The notes under the pieces are model-generated. The model searched no databases and was not told the DNA's origin. It worked only from the letters and a program-made list of their open reading frames with translations. Shown piece after piece: positions 1 through 9,411 of a stretch of DNA of 64,000 bases (positions within the stretch are counted from its first letter, which is position 1; the number at the start of each line of letters is the position of its first letter). The DNA is from Pacificoceanicola onchidii (GTDB lineage Bacteria; Pseudomonadota; Alphaproteobacteria; Rhodobacterales; Rhodobacteraceae): positions 62,001-126,000 of the forward strand of contig NZ_SRXY01000004.1 of the NCBI RefSeq assembly GCF_004804335.1. The letters are read 5' to 3'. The translations under genes and the position numbers were made by a program.

Positions 1-1178
1 CCCTGCTGCGAGCGCGGCGGCTTGGTGCGGCGCAGCTCGCGAACAACCTCAGGGAAAGAGAACCACTCGGGGATTTCCAGACCTTCGGCCAAACGGCGAC
101 GCAGTTCAGTGCCGGAGATGTTGAGGATGGTCACGTCATCGCGGTCTGCGATCTCGTCGTTCGGCTCGTACTGGGCGCGCTCCTGAACATAAACCATGTG
201 CTTGAAGTCAACCATTTCTGCGCCGATCTCGGACTGGTGCGCGCGATAGAGCTCTTGCGCATCGTAGGGACCGTAGAAGTCTTCACCGGCGGAGTTCTTG
301 CCGGGGCCAGCGTGGTCGCGGCCAACGATGAAGTGGGTGCAGCCGTGGTTGGCGCGGATCAGGCCGTGCCAGACCGCCTCACGCGGGCCTGCCATACGCA
401 TGGCGAGGTTGAGCAGCGACATGGTGGTGGTGGACGCCGGGTATTTGTCCAGAACCGCCTCGTAGCAGCGCACGCGGGTGAAGTGGTCCACGTCGCCCGG
501 CTTGGTCATGCCGACAACCGGATGGATCAGCAGGTTGGCCTGCGCTTCCTTCGCGGCGCGGAAGGTCAGTTCCTGGTGCGCACGGTGCAGCGGGTTGCGG
601 GTCTGGAACGCAACCACTTTGCGCCAGCCCAGCTTGCGGAAGTAGGCGCGCAGCTCGTTCGGCGTGTCGCGGCGTGCACGGAAGTCGTAATGCACCGGCT
701 GTTGAATGCCGGTGACCGGGCCACCGAGGTAGATCTTGCCCGCTTGGTTGTGCAGGTAGTTCACCGCCGGGTGCGCATCGTCATCCGCGCCAAAGACCTT
801 CTCGGCCTCGAGCGATTTGTTCGGCTCCCACTTGTCGGTCACGGTCATGGTGCCGAGGATCACGCCTTCCTGATCGCGCAGGGCAATGTCCTGGCCCAAC
901 TCGACGCTGCCAGCGAATTCTTCGGAGACGTCGAGCGTGATCGGCATCGGCCAGAGCGTGCCGTCGGCCAGACGCATGTTTTCCACAACGCCGTTGTAGT
1001 CTTCTTCGGACAGGAAGCCTTTGAGCGGGTTGAAACCACCGTTCATCAGCAGTTCCAGATCGCAGATCTGGCGCGGGGTCAGATCGTGCGAGGTCAGGTC
1101 TGCGGCTTCGACCTTCAGCTTCTGGGCGCTGTCGTAAGAGACGTAAAGCTCCGGGATCGGGGCGAGGTTGTTCTGCAT
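1..1178 (-). CDS. sat: Sulfate adenylyltransferase (ATP sulfurylase), 3' end outside window; probably SAT/APS kinase
   Basis: Converts ATP and sulfate to adenylyl sulfate plus pyrophosphate in the cytoplasm, the first step of assimilatory sulfate activation. Reading from the ATG at 1178 gives [17 protein letters not shown] and 392 codons before the window edge. The ATP-binding [10 protein letters not shown] motif (QxRNP and HxxH) lies at residues 192-201. [11 protein letters not shown] near the edge is the conserved end of the catalytic domain. The last residues ([11 protein letters not shown]) resemble the linker that, in relatives, leads into an APS kinase domain, so a bifunctional enzyme is likely, but that part is not visible. 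AGGAG lies 8 bases before the ATG. The frame has no stop upstream and continues into the MarR-like module at 1179-1544. Confidence 0.93.
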   Translation of the reverse strand, partial: MQNNLAPIPELYVSYDSAQKLKVEAADLTSHDLTPRQICDLELLMNGGFNPLKGFLSEEDYNGVVENMRLADGTLWPMPITLDVSEEFAGSVELGQDIALRDQEGVILGTMTVTDKWEPNKSLEAEKVFGADDDAHPAVNYLHNQAGKIYLGGPVTGIQQPVHYDFRARRDTPNELRAYFRKLGWRKVVAFQTRNPLHRAHQELTFRAAKEAQANLLIHPVVGMTKPGDVDHFTRVRCYEAVLDKYPASTTTMSLLNLAMRMAGPREAVWHGLIRANHGCTHFIVGRDHAGPGKNSAGEDFYGPYDAQELYRAHQSEIGAEMVDFKHMVYVQERAQYEPNDEIADRDDVTILNISGTELRRRLAEGLEIPEWFSFPEVVRELRRTKPPRSQQ

Positions 1179-1544
1179 CAGGCTGCTCCTGTATTTCAGA
1201 GGTGTGAGATCGCTCACCGAACCGGTCAGTTCGGAATAAAGAGCGGTGTATTCGGCGAATTTTCGAGCGAGGAAGGCGTCGATCAGACGGTCTTTCTCGG
1301 CTTGTCCTTCGGGCGTCAGCGCATACGCAACGCGCTGGCGACGATCGGCGCTGCTGCGCTCGGCGATTTTCACCATTCCGGCGGCTGTGGCCGCACGAAG
1401 CTGCGTGTTGAGCTTGCCGAGCGAGACCTTGAGCGCCTCTGCGATGCTCCGTTGGCTCGCCTCCGGCGCACGTTCAATCTGACGGAGCAGCAAGAACAGC
1501 TGATCCTCATCAGGAAGCGCAGGATTGGAGAGGGCGGCGGGCAT
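1179..1544 (-). CDS. MarR-like (EPS-associated type) winged-helix module, in frame with sat
   Basis: From the ATG at 1544 the frame encodes 122 residues and then runs into the sat ATG without a stop (CTG ATG CAG). An in-frame TGA lies 12 bases upstream of 1544, so this is the first possible ATG. Residues 15-60 ([20 protein letters not shown], then [17 protein letters not shown]) match the helix-turn-helix of small MarR-type regulators found near EPS and sulfate genes. [13 protein letters not shown] is the wing, and residues 85-110 form a helical tail of the kind that normally ends such proteins. Either a regulator-enzyme fusion is made, with a second product starting at the sat ATG (which has its own AGGAG), or an indel removed the stop. 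The DNA-binding assignment rests on sequence pattern. Confidence 0.72.
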
Positions 1545-1570
1545 GGGACGAATTCAGAGGACTCAATGTG

Positions 1571-1586
1571 TGTTCAATGATGAACA
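1571..1586. promoter_or_regulatory. Perfect inverted repeat, candidate operator of the MarR-like/sat unit
   Basis: TGTTCA-ATGA-TGAACA is a perfect 6-4-6 inverted repeat 27 bases upstream of the MarR-like start. It sits where a repressor would block transcription, so autoregulation is a reasonable inference. No binding data are available. Confidence 0.45.
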
Positions 1587-1691
1587 TATGTCACTCTTCG
1601 CACCCGCAGAAAACCCCCGATCTGCCCGATTGGCGGTCTGTTGCCGAAAAGCTGCGTTGCGGGCCACGCATGGCTGGCTGCACCAACGCCC

Positions 1692-1729
1692 AAAAGCAAA
1701 AGGACCTTCGACAGCCTGCCGAAGGTCCT
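1692..1729 (-). terminator. Rho-independent terminator of trxB
   Basis: AGGACCTTCG (1701-1710) pairs perfectly with CGAAGGTCCT (1720-1729) around a 9-base loop. On the minus strand the stem is followed by TTTTGCTTTTG, and it lies 34 bases past the trxB stop. Confidence 0.8.
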
Positions 1730-1763
1730 CTTGTTTGCTCAATGCGTCTGGCGGATGACCGAC

Positions 1764-2843
<1,080 letters not shown>

Positions 2844-2853
2844 TTACTCTTTC

Positions 2854-2873
2854 TTGAAACATTATTGCGCGCA
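2854..2873 (+). repeat. 20-base element shared exactly with 17650-17669
   Basis: TTGAAACATTATTGCGCGCA occurs here upstream of the Lrp gene and, in reverse orientation, upstream of the ETF-QO gene. A related 13-base core (AACAWTATTGCGC) lies upstream of phaB on the minus strand (32792-32804). Sharing between regulatory regions suggests a common regulator, possibly the adjacent Lrp protein; this is inference. Confidence 0.6.
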
Positions 2874-2892
2874 CCGCGCAGGGTGGTATAAC
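2865..2892 (+). promoter_or_regulatory. Candidate sigma-70 promoter of the Lrp-family gene
   Basis: TTGCGC (2865-2870) and TATAAC (2887-2892) are separated by 16 bases and lie 23 bases before the start codon. The -35 hexamer overlaps the shared 20-base element. Confidence 0.45.
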
Positions 2893-2915
2893 ATTCGCCA
2901 AAATGGGAGAGTTTC

Positions 2916-3416
2916 ATGGCAGGGCATCGGCTGGATCCGATTGATCGGAAGATTCTTGCAGAACTGCAGGCGGACGGCCGCATGACCAACGTCGAGCTTG
3001 CCAAACGTGTGGGGATCTCCGCCCCGCCGTGCCTGCGCCGCGTGCGTACGCTTGAAGAAATGGGCTTCATCAAAGGCTATCACGCGGATGTGGACGCACG
3101 GGAACTTGGTTTCGAGGTTCAGGTCTTTGTGATGGTCGGCTTGCAAAGCCAGGCCGAAGCGGATTTGCGCGCCTTCGAGGAACGGTGCCGGGAATGGCCG
3201 CTGGTCCGGGAATGCCACATGCTGAACGGCGAGGTGGATTTCATCCTCAAATGCGCCGCCCCGGATCTTTCGACCTTCCAGAGCTTCCTGACCGGCGATC
3301 TGCTGACCGCTCCCAATGTGGCCAGCGTCAAAACCTCTCTTGTCATTCGTGGCGCCAAGGATGAGCCGGGCGTGCCCTTCGAAGTACTCGAAGAACGGCT
3401 GAGCAAGACCGCCTGA
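2916..3416 (+). CDS. Lrp/AsnC family transcriptional regulator
   Basis: DNA-binding regulator of 166 residues with the usual two parts. An N-terminal helix-turn-helix covers LDPIDRKILAELQADGRMTN and the recognition segment VELAKRVGISAPPCLRRVRT (residues 6-50). A C-terminal RAM/effector domain (residues 70-150) contains the family pattern GEVDFILKCAAPDLSTFQSF. Such proteins sense amino acids or related small ligands; nothing here shows which. GGGAG lies 6 bases before the ATG. It is divergent from trxB, with 210 bases between the starts, so the shared region may serve both genes. Candidate targets are discussed with the 20-base element at 2854. Confidence 0.95.
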   Translation: MAGHRLDPIDRKILAELQADGRMTNVELAKRVGISAPPCLRRVRTLEEMGFIKGYHADVDARELGFEVQVFVMVGLQSQAEADLRAFEERCREWPLVRECHMLNGEVDFILKCAAPDLSTFQSFLTGDLLTAPNVASVKTSLVIRGAKDEPGVPFEVLEERLSKTA

Positions 3417-3426
3417 TCTCCACTCA

Positions 3427-3458
3427 AGAAAAAACCGCGCCACCTGAGGCGTGCGCGG
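3427..3458 (-). terminator. Terminator of the Hint-domain gene
   Basis: CCGCGC (3435-3440) pairs with GCGCGG (3453-3458). On the minus strand the hairpin is followed by TTTTTTC. It lies between two convergent genes (Lrp and Hint) and is correctly oriented for the minus-strand gene. Confidence 0.7.
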
Positions 3459-3505
3459 CTACTCGTCAATGCGTGAGCGAGAGAGATACTAAACGAAAGG
3501 TCGGA

Positions 3506-4273
3506 TCAGGTGTCGATCAGGCTGTCGATGACTTCACGTGTGGTCCGTGTCAGACTGACCTGACCGAAGTCTTCCAGCTGGTGGATGTTCGGGAACATCG
3601 ACAGGAACAGCGAACGCAGGTTCGGCCCGATTGCGTTTCCGGCGGATTTACCGGGATGATAGGTCTCAACCTCGATGCCACCAATCTTGAGCGTCGTATG
3701 CTGCGCCGTCATCAGATGGTACATTTGCACGGATCCGGCCGGCATGACCTCCAGCAGGCGATCGCCATCCGTATAGTCCCGGATCGGAGCAAGAACCGCA
3801 TCTTGCCCCAATAGCGCACCAAGTTTTGCATGACGCACAACCATCCGCGCAGCGGGGCCGACCAGAATGTCGAGCTCCGGACGTCCAAACCCATAAGCGC
3901 CGCTTGTCACGCGGGTCAGCGCGGTCAGGGTCGTGCTGTCGTCGCTGCGCCCGGGGACGTAGCTCGTCGATCCGATCCAGGTCACCGCCTGCGCCCCGTC
4001 CGAGGTTTCGATGTAGTCACCGGGCAAGAGGTCTTCGATGGCCACCGGGCCGCGCACCGTTGGGATCAGCGTACCCCGCGCAAAGGCCGAGGCGGCGTCC
4101 TCGAACAGCGGAGACGCCGGGGCGATATGGCTTTTGAAAGAGATCGTCAGATCAGGCAGAAGCGCCGCCGCTTCGTATTTGCGCATCAGTGCGGCGGGAC
4201 GGCTCGGCTCTGCAAGCTGTGTGGCTTCTGCGACAGGTGTCGCGAGACGAAGGTCGTGACGGAGGTTTGCCAT
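3506..4273 (-). CDS. Hint (Hedgehog/intein-like) domain protein, nucleophile replaced
   Basis: A 255-residue protein of the Hint_2 type common in Roseobacters. The Hint core begins at residue 63 (AFARGTLIPT), followed by VAIEDLLPGDYIET, AVTWIGSTSYV and the C-terminal YHLMTAQHTTLKIGGIEVET-YHPG block. In active Hint domains the first residue is Cys; here it is Ala63, and the later His-bearing LSPxHR-like segment reads VGPAARMVV. Self-cleavage is therefore unlikely. No signal peptide or membrane segment is visible, and the cellular role is unknown. GAGGGGA precedes the ATG by about 6 bases. It is a single-gene unit. Confidence 0.88.
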   Translation of the reverse strand: MANLRHDLRLATPVAEATQLAEPSRPAALMRKYEAAALLPDLTISFKSHIAPASPLFEDAASAFARGTLIPTVRGPVAIEDLLPGDYIETSDGAQAVTWIGSTSYVPGRSDDSTTLTALTRVTSGAYGFGRPELDILVGPAARMVVRHAKLGALLGQDAVLAPIRDYTDGDRLLEVMPAGSVQMYHLMTAQHTTLKIGGIEVETYHPGKSAGNAIGPNLRSLFLSMFPNIHQLEDFGQVSLTRTTREVIDSLIDT

Positions 4274-4342
4274 GTGATCCCCTCAAGAGGTTGGTCACAT
4301 CCGTGCTGGCCCCCACCAACAACGACAAATGGACAAGTCTGC

Positions 4343-4376
4343 GATTGCGAATTCTTGAGTAGAATTTGCCGCAATC
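4343..4376. repeat. Imperfect inverted repeat upstream of the Hint gene
   Basis: GATTGCG-AATTC (4343-4354) faces GAATT-TGC-CGCAATC (4362-4376) across a 7-base spacer. It lies 70 bases before the Hint start and could be an operator or mRNA hairpin. The rest of 4274-4507 shows nothing recognisable. Confidence 0.35.
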
Positions 4377-4507
4377 AGACGAGTCCGTCAAAATTGAAGA
4401 GAATTTGGCGACAGTTTCCGCGACAATCGCGCGCGCTGGGCAGGATTGTCTGAAAAACGGGGCCGGGATTGCCACAATTGGCCTCAGCTCCCGGCGAATC
4501 CGCGGGA

Positions 4508-4651
4508 TCAGGCGCGTTTGAGCTGGGGCAACGGCGCGGCGCGCTTCTCAATCGTCGCTTTGCGCACAACCCCGCGCTGCCACGGCATGGGTGGATGCTC
4601 TTGTTTGGCCGTTTCGATAATCGATTTGATAAAACGCCGCTGCGATTTCAT
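4508..4651 (-). CDS. Small conserved-looking protein, 47 residues
   Basis: ATG at 4651 to TGA at 4508 encodes MKSQRRFIKSIIETAKQEHP followed by PMPWQRGVVRKATIEKRAA and PLPQLKRA. AAGGG lies 7 bases before the ATG. The basic composition and the PMPWQRG motif resemble a family of very short Rhodobacterales proteins of unknown function that I recognise only by pattern. No membrane segment is present. It lies alone between the Hint gene and pgeF, all on the same strand. The good SD, codon usage and sensible amino-acid composition support a real gene. Confidence 0.62.
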   Translation of the reverse strand: MKSQRRFIKSIIETAKQEHPPMPWQRGVVRKATIEKRAAPLPQLKRA

Positions 4652-4760
4652 GCCCGTACCCTTGGATTGGCTGTCATTTGAGACAGTTTTTAAGGGACAA
4701 TGGGGCGGACCTGTGACCAGAGCGGGATAATTGCTTGGCTTTGTGGCCGTTGTTTCCGGC

Positions 4761-5516
4761 TTACAGACGAATAACCGAAATCAGCCGCCCGTAGTCCGCT
4801 TCCTTTTCATGCGTCGCACGGCGATAGCTGAAAAACCGGTCCGGATCCGAATAGGTGCAATGCCGAGTCCACTCGGCTTCGACCCCGGCTTCGCGCAGAC
4901 GGTGAAGCCCGTAGCCGGGCAAATCAAAATGCACCCGGTCATCAGCCCCACCGGCAAAGAATCGGGCGTTCGCGGGATCATCCTTCAGGAAGCCGTCCAG
5001 GAACTCGGGGCCGACTTCATAGGCCTTCTGGGAAATCGACGGGCCGATGACCGCCTTAATCTTATCGCGCGATGCGCCCAGCGCCTCCATGGCATCAACG
5101 GTCGCTTCAAGCACACCGTCCTTTGCGCCACGCCAGCCTGCGTGTGCGGCGCCAATCACACCTTTCTCGACATCCGCAAACAGAACCGGCTGGCAGTCGG
5201 CCGTCAGGATGGAGAGGGCAAGCCCCGGCTGATCGGTCACCAGCGCGTCAGCCTTGGGCTTCGGCTCACTCAAGGGTTCGGAAACCGTTACAACATCCGG
5301 CGAATGCACCTGATGTACGGACACCATAGCGTCCGGGCCGATCTCCATCGCTTCGGCCACACGACTACGATTGATCGCAACGATCTCGGATTGATCCGAA
5401 GATCCGGGACCGCAGTTGAGACCGGCAAACACACCGGAAGACGCGCCCCCCCGGCGCGAAAAGAACCCGTGGCGCAGAGGGGCAAGGCTGTCGGCGGTGA
5501 TGATATCAAGCGTCAT
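4761..5516 (-). CDS. pgeF: Peptidoglycan editing factor / polyphenol oxidase (laccase domain, YfiH family)
   Basis: A 251-residue protein of the DUF152/YfiH family, described in other bacteria as removing wrongly incorporated amino acids from peptidoglycan precursors and having copper-dependent oxidase activity. Family landmarks are HGFFSRRGG (residues 15-23), the VHQVHS histidines, TADCQPVLFAD with its cysteine, AHAGWRG and IGPSI. The metal-binding His-Cys-His pattern is intact. Its start overlaps the end of the MidA-like gene by 4 bases (ATGA), so it is translationally coupled as the last gene of lgt-MidA-pgeF, a conserved alphaproteobacterial order. Confidence 0.95.
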   Translation of the reverse strand: MTLDIITADSLAPLRHGFFSRRGGASSGVFAGLNCGPGSSDQSEIVAINRSRVAEAMEIGPDAMVSVHQVHSPDVVTVSEPLSEPKPKADALVTDQPGLALSILTADCQPVLFADVEKGVIGAAHAGWRGAKDGVLEATVDAMEALGASRDKIKAVIGPSISQKAYEVGPEFLDGFLKDDPANARFFAGGADDRVHFDLPGYGLHRLREAGVEAEWTRHCTYSDPDRFFSYRRATHEKEADYGRLISVIRL

Positions 5517-6577
5517 GGATCCAGTCCCGGCGGCGGCGCTGCGCCTTGCGGATAGAGGGCGAGAACTTTGAACAACGAACCCATTTCCGACGGATGCGTC
5601 AACCGCCGATGTGCCGCGATGTGAGATTGCAGCGCATCGCCTTCCAGTTTTTGGGCCAGCGCTTGCGCACGCGGCGTGATGCCAAGCCTTTCCAGAAAGA
5701 CGCCCTGATGCGTCATGGCGCTATGCGATGCAGGGGCGGCGGCTTTGGCGATGGCCTCAAAGTCCACATGAGCCGTCAGGTCCGCCTGTCCGGGATTTGC
5801 AAAGGGGTCAGAAGGCGCGTGGTTCTCCAAGGCCTGAAAGGTATCCCCCCGGCTGCGCCAATCCCCGTAGTCGATCAGCAGAGCCGTACCGCCCTGCGCC
5901 GCGATCCGTGCGCCCACCGATTCTGCAACACGCTGCGCCGGTGCGCAAGTCTCTATGACGTCGCCATCTGCGGTGTCTTCAAGGCGATGCTCCAATCCGT
6001 CCTGCGGCACGGCGTCCGTCAATCCGCGTGCCAGCTTCCCTCCTGACAAGCCCACAACACATTCCCGCCATCCCGTGCCCTCGCGGCTGAACTGGCGAAT
6101 GGGCAAGGCGTCGAAAAACTCATTGGCGATCAGGAACAGCGGCCCGTCCGGCAAATCGTCCACGCTGCCGCACCACGCGGGCGCATGTTCCGCGAGGCGC
6201 TCTGCCTGCAACACGCGCAGGCTCGGGCTGGCTTCCACAAGATACAGCTCAGCCGCCGCATGGAAGCCCGGCACCGCCCGGGTCGCGCGCAGAGCGTCCG
6301 CCATCAACGTCCCGCGTCCGGGACCAAGTTCGGCCAAGACAAACCGCTCTGGCGCGCCATGATCGAGCCAGCTCTGCGCCAAACACAGCCCCAGCAACTC
6401 GCCAAACATCTGGCTGATCTCTGGTGCCGTGGTGAAATCCCCCTTTGCACCCAGCGGATCGCGGGTTGTGTAGTAGCCATGCTCAGGATGCAGCAGGCAG
6501 GCCGTCATATACTCCGCCAGCGAAAGCGGACCGGTCGTGGCGATTTGCCGTTTCAGGCTGTCAGCCAGCGCATTCAT
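5513..6577 (-). CDS. MidA/NDUFAF7-like class I SAM-dependent methyltransferase
   Basis: A 354-residue protein of the COG1565 (DUF185) family. The mitochondrial member NDUFAF7 dimethylates an arginine of complex I subunit NDUFS2. The SAM-binding motif I is [18 protein letters not shown] (near residues 80-97), an acidic motif II LYLVEAS follows, and [13 protein letters not shown] is the family signature after it. The N-terminal segment [17 protein letters not shown] is also typical. Whether it modifies NuoD here is inference from the eukaryotic homologue. It overlaps lgt upstream and pgeF downstream by 4 bases each. Confidence 0.93.
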   Translation of the reverse strand: MNALADSLKRQIATTGPLSLAEYMTACLLHPEHGYYTTRDPLGAKGDFTTAPEISQMFGELLGLCLAQSWLDHGAPERFVLAELGPGRGTLMADALRATRAVPGFHAAAELYLVEASPSLRVLQAERLAEHAPAWCGSVDDLPDGPLFLIANEFFDALPIRQFSREGTGWRECVVGLSGGKLARGLTDAVPQDGLEHRLEDTADGDVIETCAPAQRVAESVGARIAAQGGTALLIDYGDWRSRGDTFQALENHAPSDPFANPGQADLTAHVDFEAIAKAAAPASHSAMTHQGVFLERLGITPRAQALAQKLEGDALQSHIAAHRRLTHPSEMGSLFKVLALYPQGAAPPPGLDP

Positions 6578-7467
6578 GCCGGTGCAAGACGCCGGCGGGC
6601 GACGGCGATAAACGCCAATCCCCCGAAAATCATCGGCAAGGTCAAAGCCTGCCCCATGGTCAGCCCGTAGCCGCCAATGTGGAAGGCGAGGCCAAGCGGA
6701 TTGCCTTCGGAGATGAACTGCTCATCCGGCTGGCGTACAAACTCGACCAGAAAGCGCGATAGCCCGTAGCCAACAAAAAACACCGCCGCCGTGAGGCCGG
6801 GTGTCTTCAAAGAGCCACGCCGAACAAGCACCAAAAGCACGAGACCCAGAACCAGCCCTTCCAGCGTCGCCTCATAGAGTTGCGACGGGTGGCGTGCACA
6901 AATTTCTCCAGCCGCCTGCCCGCAGTCCTGCGCCGCCGTGCCGGGAAAAGCCACGCCCCAGGGCACATCCGTCGCGCGCCCCCAAAGCTCGGCATTGACG
7001 AAATTGGCAAGCCGCCCAAACAACAGGCCAACCGGCGTGCCGATGGCTGCAAGATCCGCCGACGAGGCCAGCGGCACCTTCTGCTTTCTGCAAAACCACA
7101 ACACCGCCGCCATGACGCCGAGCAAGCCGCCATGGAACGACATGCCGCCGGTCCAGACCATGGGGATCTCGGCAGGGTGCGCCAGATAATAGCCGGGCTG
7201 ATAGAACAGCACGTACCCAAGCCGGCCACCGATGATGATCCCGAGGATCACCGACGTCAGCAGATCCTCGATCTGGTTTTCCGTCATAGGGGCGACATCG
7301 TCCGCCCAGAGTTTCGGGCGGCGAATGGCGGCAACAGCCAGCCGCCAGCCAATCAGAATGCCCGCTATATAGGCCAGCGCGTACCAGCGCAGCGCAAAGG
7401 TCATGCCGAAAAGTTCGATACTGAACAGGTCCGGTGAAAGGTTCGGGAAAGGAATATATGCCTGCAT
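6574..7467 (-). CDS. lgt: Phosphatidylglycerol:prolipoprotein diacylglyceryl transferase
   Basis: Inner-membrane enzyme that transfers diacylglyceryl from phosphatidylglycerol to the lipobox cysteine of prolipoproteins. At 297 residues with about seven membrane segments it matches the family. [10 protein letters not shown] holds the essential HGGL motif, and the Lgt signature reads [15 protein letters not shown] chose the ATG at 7467 ([20 protein letters not shown]) with AGGA upstream rather than the longer open frame to 7617. Substrates in this window would include the lipoproteins at 10136, 22325 and 22761. It is the first gene of the lgt-MidA-pgeF operon. Confidence 0.97.
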   Translation of the reverse strand: MQAYIPFPNLSPDLFSIELFGMTFALRWYALAYIAGILIGWRLAVAAIRRPKLWADDVAPMTENQIEDLLTSVILGIIIGGRLGYVLFYQPGYYLAHPAEIPMVWTGGMSFHGGLLGVMAAVLWFCRKQKVPLASSADLAAIGTPVGLLFGRLANFVNAELWGRATDVPWGVAFPGTAAQDCGQAAGEICARHPSQLYEATLEGLVLGLVLLVLVRRGSLKTPGLTAAVFFVGYGLSRFLVEFVRQPDEQFISEGNPLGLAFHIGGYGLTMGQALTLPMIFGGLAFIAVARRRLAPA

Positions 7468-7561
7468 GCGTCCTGTTGTCTCCGGGCCGGGCGGGAAGTC
7501 AACCTTGTGACCGTCGCCTTTGGAGACCATATAGGACGGACATGCAACGCCGGAGTGAACC

Positions 7562-7801
7562 ATGCAGACACGCAACAAGGTTTTCGAAGACATCTCGCAA
7601 CTGATGACCAACGCCATGGGTGTGGCTCAGGGCGCGAAGGACGAAGCTGAAAACGCCATGAAGGGCATGATGGACCGCTGGCTGGCGGATCGGGATTTTG
7701 TCACGCGCGAAGAGTTCGACGCCGTGCGCGCCATGGCGCAAAAAGCCCGCGAAGAAAACGAAGCTCTGAAGGCGCGGATCGAAGCGCTGGAAGGCAAGTA
7801 A
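7562..7801 (+). CDS. ubiK: Ubiquinone biosynthesis accessory factor (BMFP/YqiC family)
   Basis: A 79-residue helical protein of the BMFP family. In E. coli the homologue UbiK helps assemble the Ubi complex for aerobic ubiquinone synthesis. The sequence has an amphipathic N-terminal helix ([20 protein letters not shown]), the [19 protein letters not shown] signature and a C-terminal coiled coil ending [17 protein letters not shown] lies 7 bases before the ATG. It is divergent from lgt and apparently monocistronic, followed by about 130 bases before xylB. The polyprenyl synthase at 28313 serves the same cofactor. Confidence 0.92.
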   Translation: MQTRNKVFEDISQLMTNAMGVAQGAKDEAENAMKGMMDRWLADRDFVTREEFDAVRAMAQKAREENEALKARIEALEGK

Positions 7802-7932
7802 GCGCCTTTCCTGCGCCGGGCTCATTGTTTGGCGCACCCTGTGGGGGCTTGCGTTAGCGCCAACATTCCTGTTTGACAGCTAAAACAGAGATGGCCCGTC
7901 CGAGTGCCATCCGGCTGTCAGGGAGGATTGCC

Positions 7933-9384
7933 ATGTATCTGGGACTGGACCTTGGGACATCGGGGCTGCGCGCTCTGCTTGTTGATGGAGAGGGTCTGCC
8001 GGTTGCTTCCGAAGCCGAAGCCTATGACGCACGGCACCCGCATCCGGGCTGGAGCGAACAGGACCCGAGCCAGTGGACCGCAGCCCTGGACAAGGCTTTG
8101 GCCCGGCTCAAAGCCTCTCATGGCACCGCCCTTTCCGCCGTCAAAGGCATCGGTGTATCAGGCCACATGCACGGCGCCACACTGCTTGATGCGGACGGCG
8201 CGGTGCTTCGCCCCTGCATTTTGTGGAACGACACGCGCAGCGCCGAAGAGGCCGCGCAGTTGGACGCCACGACGGATGTGCGGGCGCTCTCCGGCAATAT
8301 CGTCTTTCCCGGCTTCACCGCGCCCAAGCTGCGCTGGGTTCAAAAGCACGAACCCCATCTCTTCGAGAAGGTCGCCAAGGTCCTGCTCCCCGCCGCCTAT
8401 CTCAACTTCCATCTAACCGGCGAGTACTTCGCTGACATGTCCGACAGCGCAGGCACGTCCTGGCTCGACACGGGCAAGCGGGACTGGTCTCCGGCGCTTC
8501 TGAACGCAGGCGCGATGCGGCCAGATCAGATGCCACGCCTTGTCGAAGGCTGCGAAGCCGGGGCCACGCTGCGCCCGGCGCTCGCTGACGCCTGGGGCAT
8601 GTCGTCCGATGTGATCGTTGTCGGCGGCGCGGGTGACAATGCCGCGGCGGCCTGCGGTGTCGGCGCTATGAGCGAAGGGCAAGGTTTTGTCTCCTTGGGA
8701 ACCTCCGGCGTTTTGCTCACCGGGCGGGACGGCTATGCGCCCCTACCCGCCTCCGCTGTGCACACGTTCTGTCACGCGGTGCCGGACCAATGGTATCAGA
8801 TGGGTGTGATCCTTGCGGCGACGGACAGCCTCAACTGGTTGTCGCGCATTACCGGAGCCAAGCCCGCTGAACTGTCCATGGCCTTGGGAGACCACATCAA
8901 CGGGCCTGAAACCGTCCGCTTCCTGCCCTATCTTTCAGGCGAACGAACCCCGCACAACGACAGCGAAATCCGGGGCGCCTTCCTCAATCTGGGCGTTGAA
9001 AGCGACCGCAAGGCAATGACGCAAGCGGTGATGGAAGGGGTTGCCTTCGCCCTGCGCGATTGCGCGGACGCCATCGGCCAAACCGGGGCCCAACTGGGCG
9101 GCTTGCTGGCAATTGGTGGCGGCTCTGCTTCCCGCTTCTGGCTGGAGACCATCGCGACGGTCCTGAACCTGCCGTTGGACCTGCCGAAAGACGGAGACTT
9201 CGGCGCGGCGCTTGGCGCAGCACGGCTCGCCATGGTAGGCGCTGGAGCCGGATCGGTGCAGGACGTGATGACCCGGCCCGCCGTGGATCGCACAATTGAG
9301 CCTCGCACGGATCTGACCTCCGCCTATGCGGATGCATATGGTGCTTTCCGCGCGAGCTATCCTGCGCTTAAATCATTGCAATAA
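7933..9384 (+). CDS. xylB: Xylulokinase (FGGY carbohydrate kinase)
   Basis: Phosphorylates D-xylulose with ATP to xylulose 5-phosphate, feeding the pentose phosphate pathway. The 483 residues start MYLGLDLGTSGLRALLVDGE, the phosphate-1 motif. HPHPGWSEQDPSQW, GVSGHMHGATLLDADG with CILWNDTRS, and the C-terminal LLAIGGGSASRFW adenosine motif are typical of XylB among FGGY kinases. GGGAGG stands 7 bases before the ATG at 7933; an upstream TTG start at 7873 is less likely. No xylose isomerase or transporter lies nearby, so the physiological sugar is not confirmed by context. The next gene follows after 27 bases and may be co-transcribed. Confidence 0.9.
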   Translation: MYLGLDLGTSGLRALLVDGEGLPVASEAEAYDARHPHPGWSEQDPSQWTAALDKALARLKASHGTALSAVKGIGVSGHMHGATLLDADGAVLRPCILWNDTRSAEEAAQLDATTDVRALSGNIVFPGFTAPKLRWVQKHEPHLFEKVAKVLLPAAYLNFHLTGEYFADMSDSAGTSWLDTGKRDWSPALLNAGAMRPDQMPRLVEGCEAGATLRPALADAWGMSSDVIVVGGAGDNAAAACGVGAMSEGQGFVSLGTSGVLLTGRDGYAPLPASAVHTFCHAVPDQWYQMGVILAATDSLNWLSRITGAKPAELSMALGDHINGPETVRFLPYLSGERTPHNDSEIRGAFLNLGVESDRKAMTQAVMEGVAFALRDCADAIGQTGAQLGGLLAIGGGSASRFWLETIATVLNLPLDLPKDGDFGAALGAARLAMVGAGAGSVQDVMTRPAVDRTIEPRTDLTSAYADAYGAFRASYPALKSLQ

Positions 9385-9411
9385 GACGCGCGGCTTTGGG
9401 AGGACGCACAC

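Noticed and set aside
198-1580. A 460-codon plus-strand open frame opposite sat
   Set aside because: Sat motifs are unambiguous on the minus strand; the plus-strand frame is low-complexity in character.
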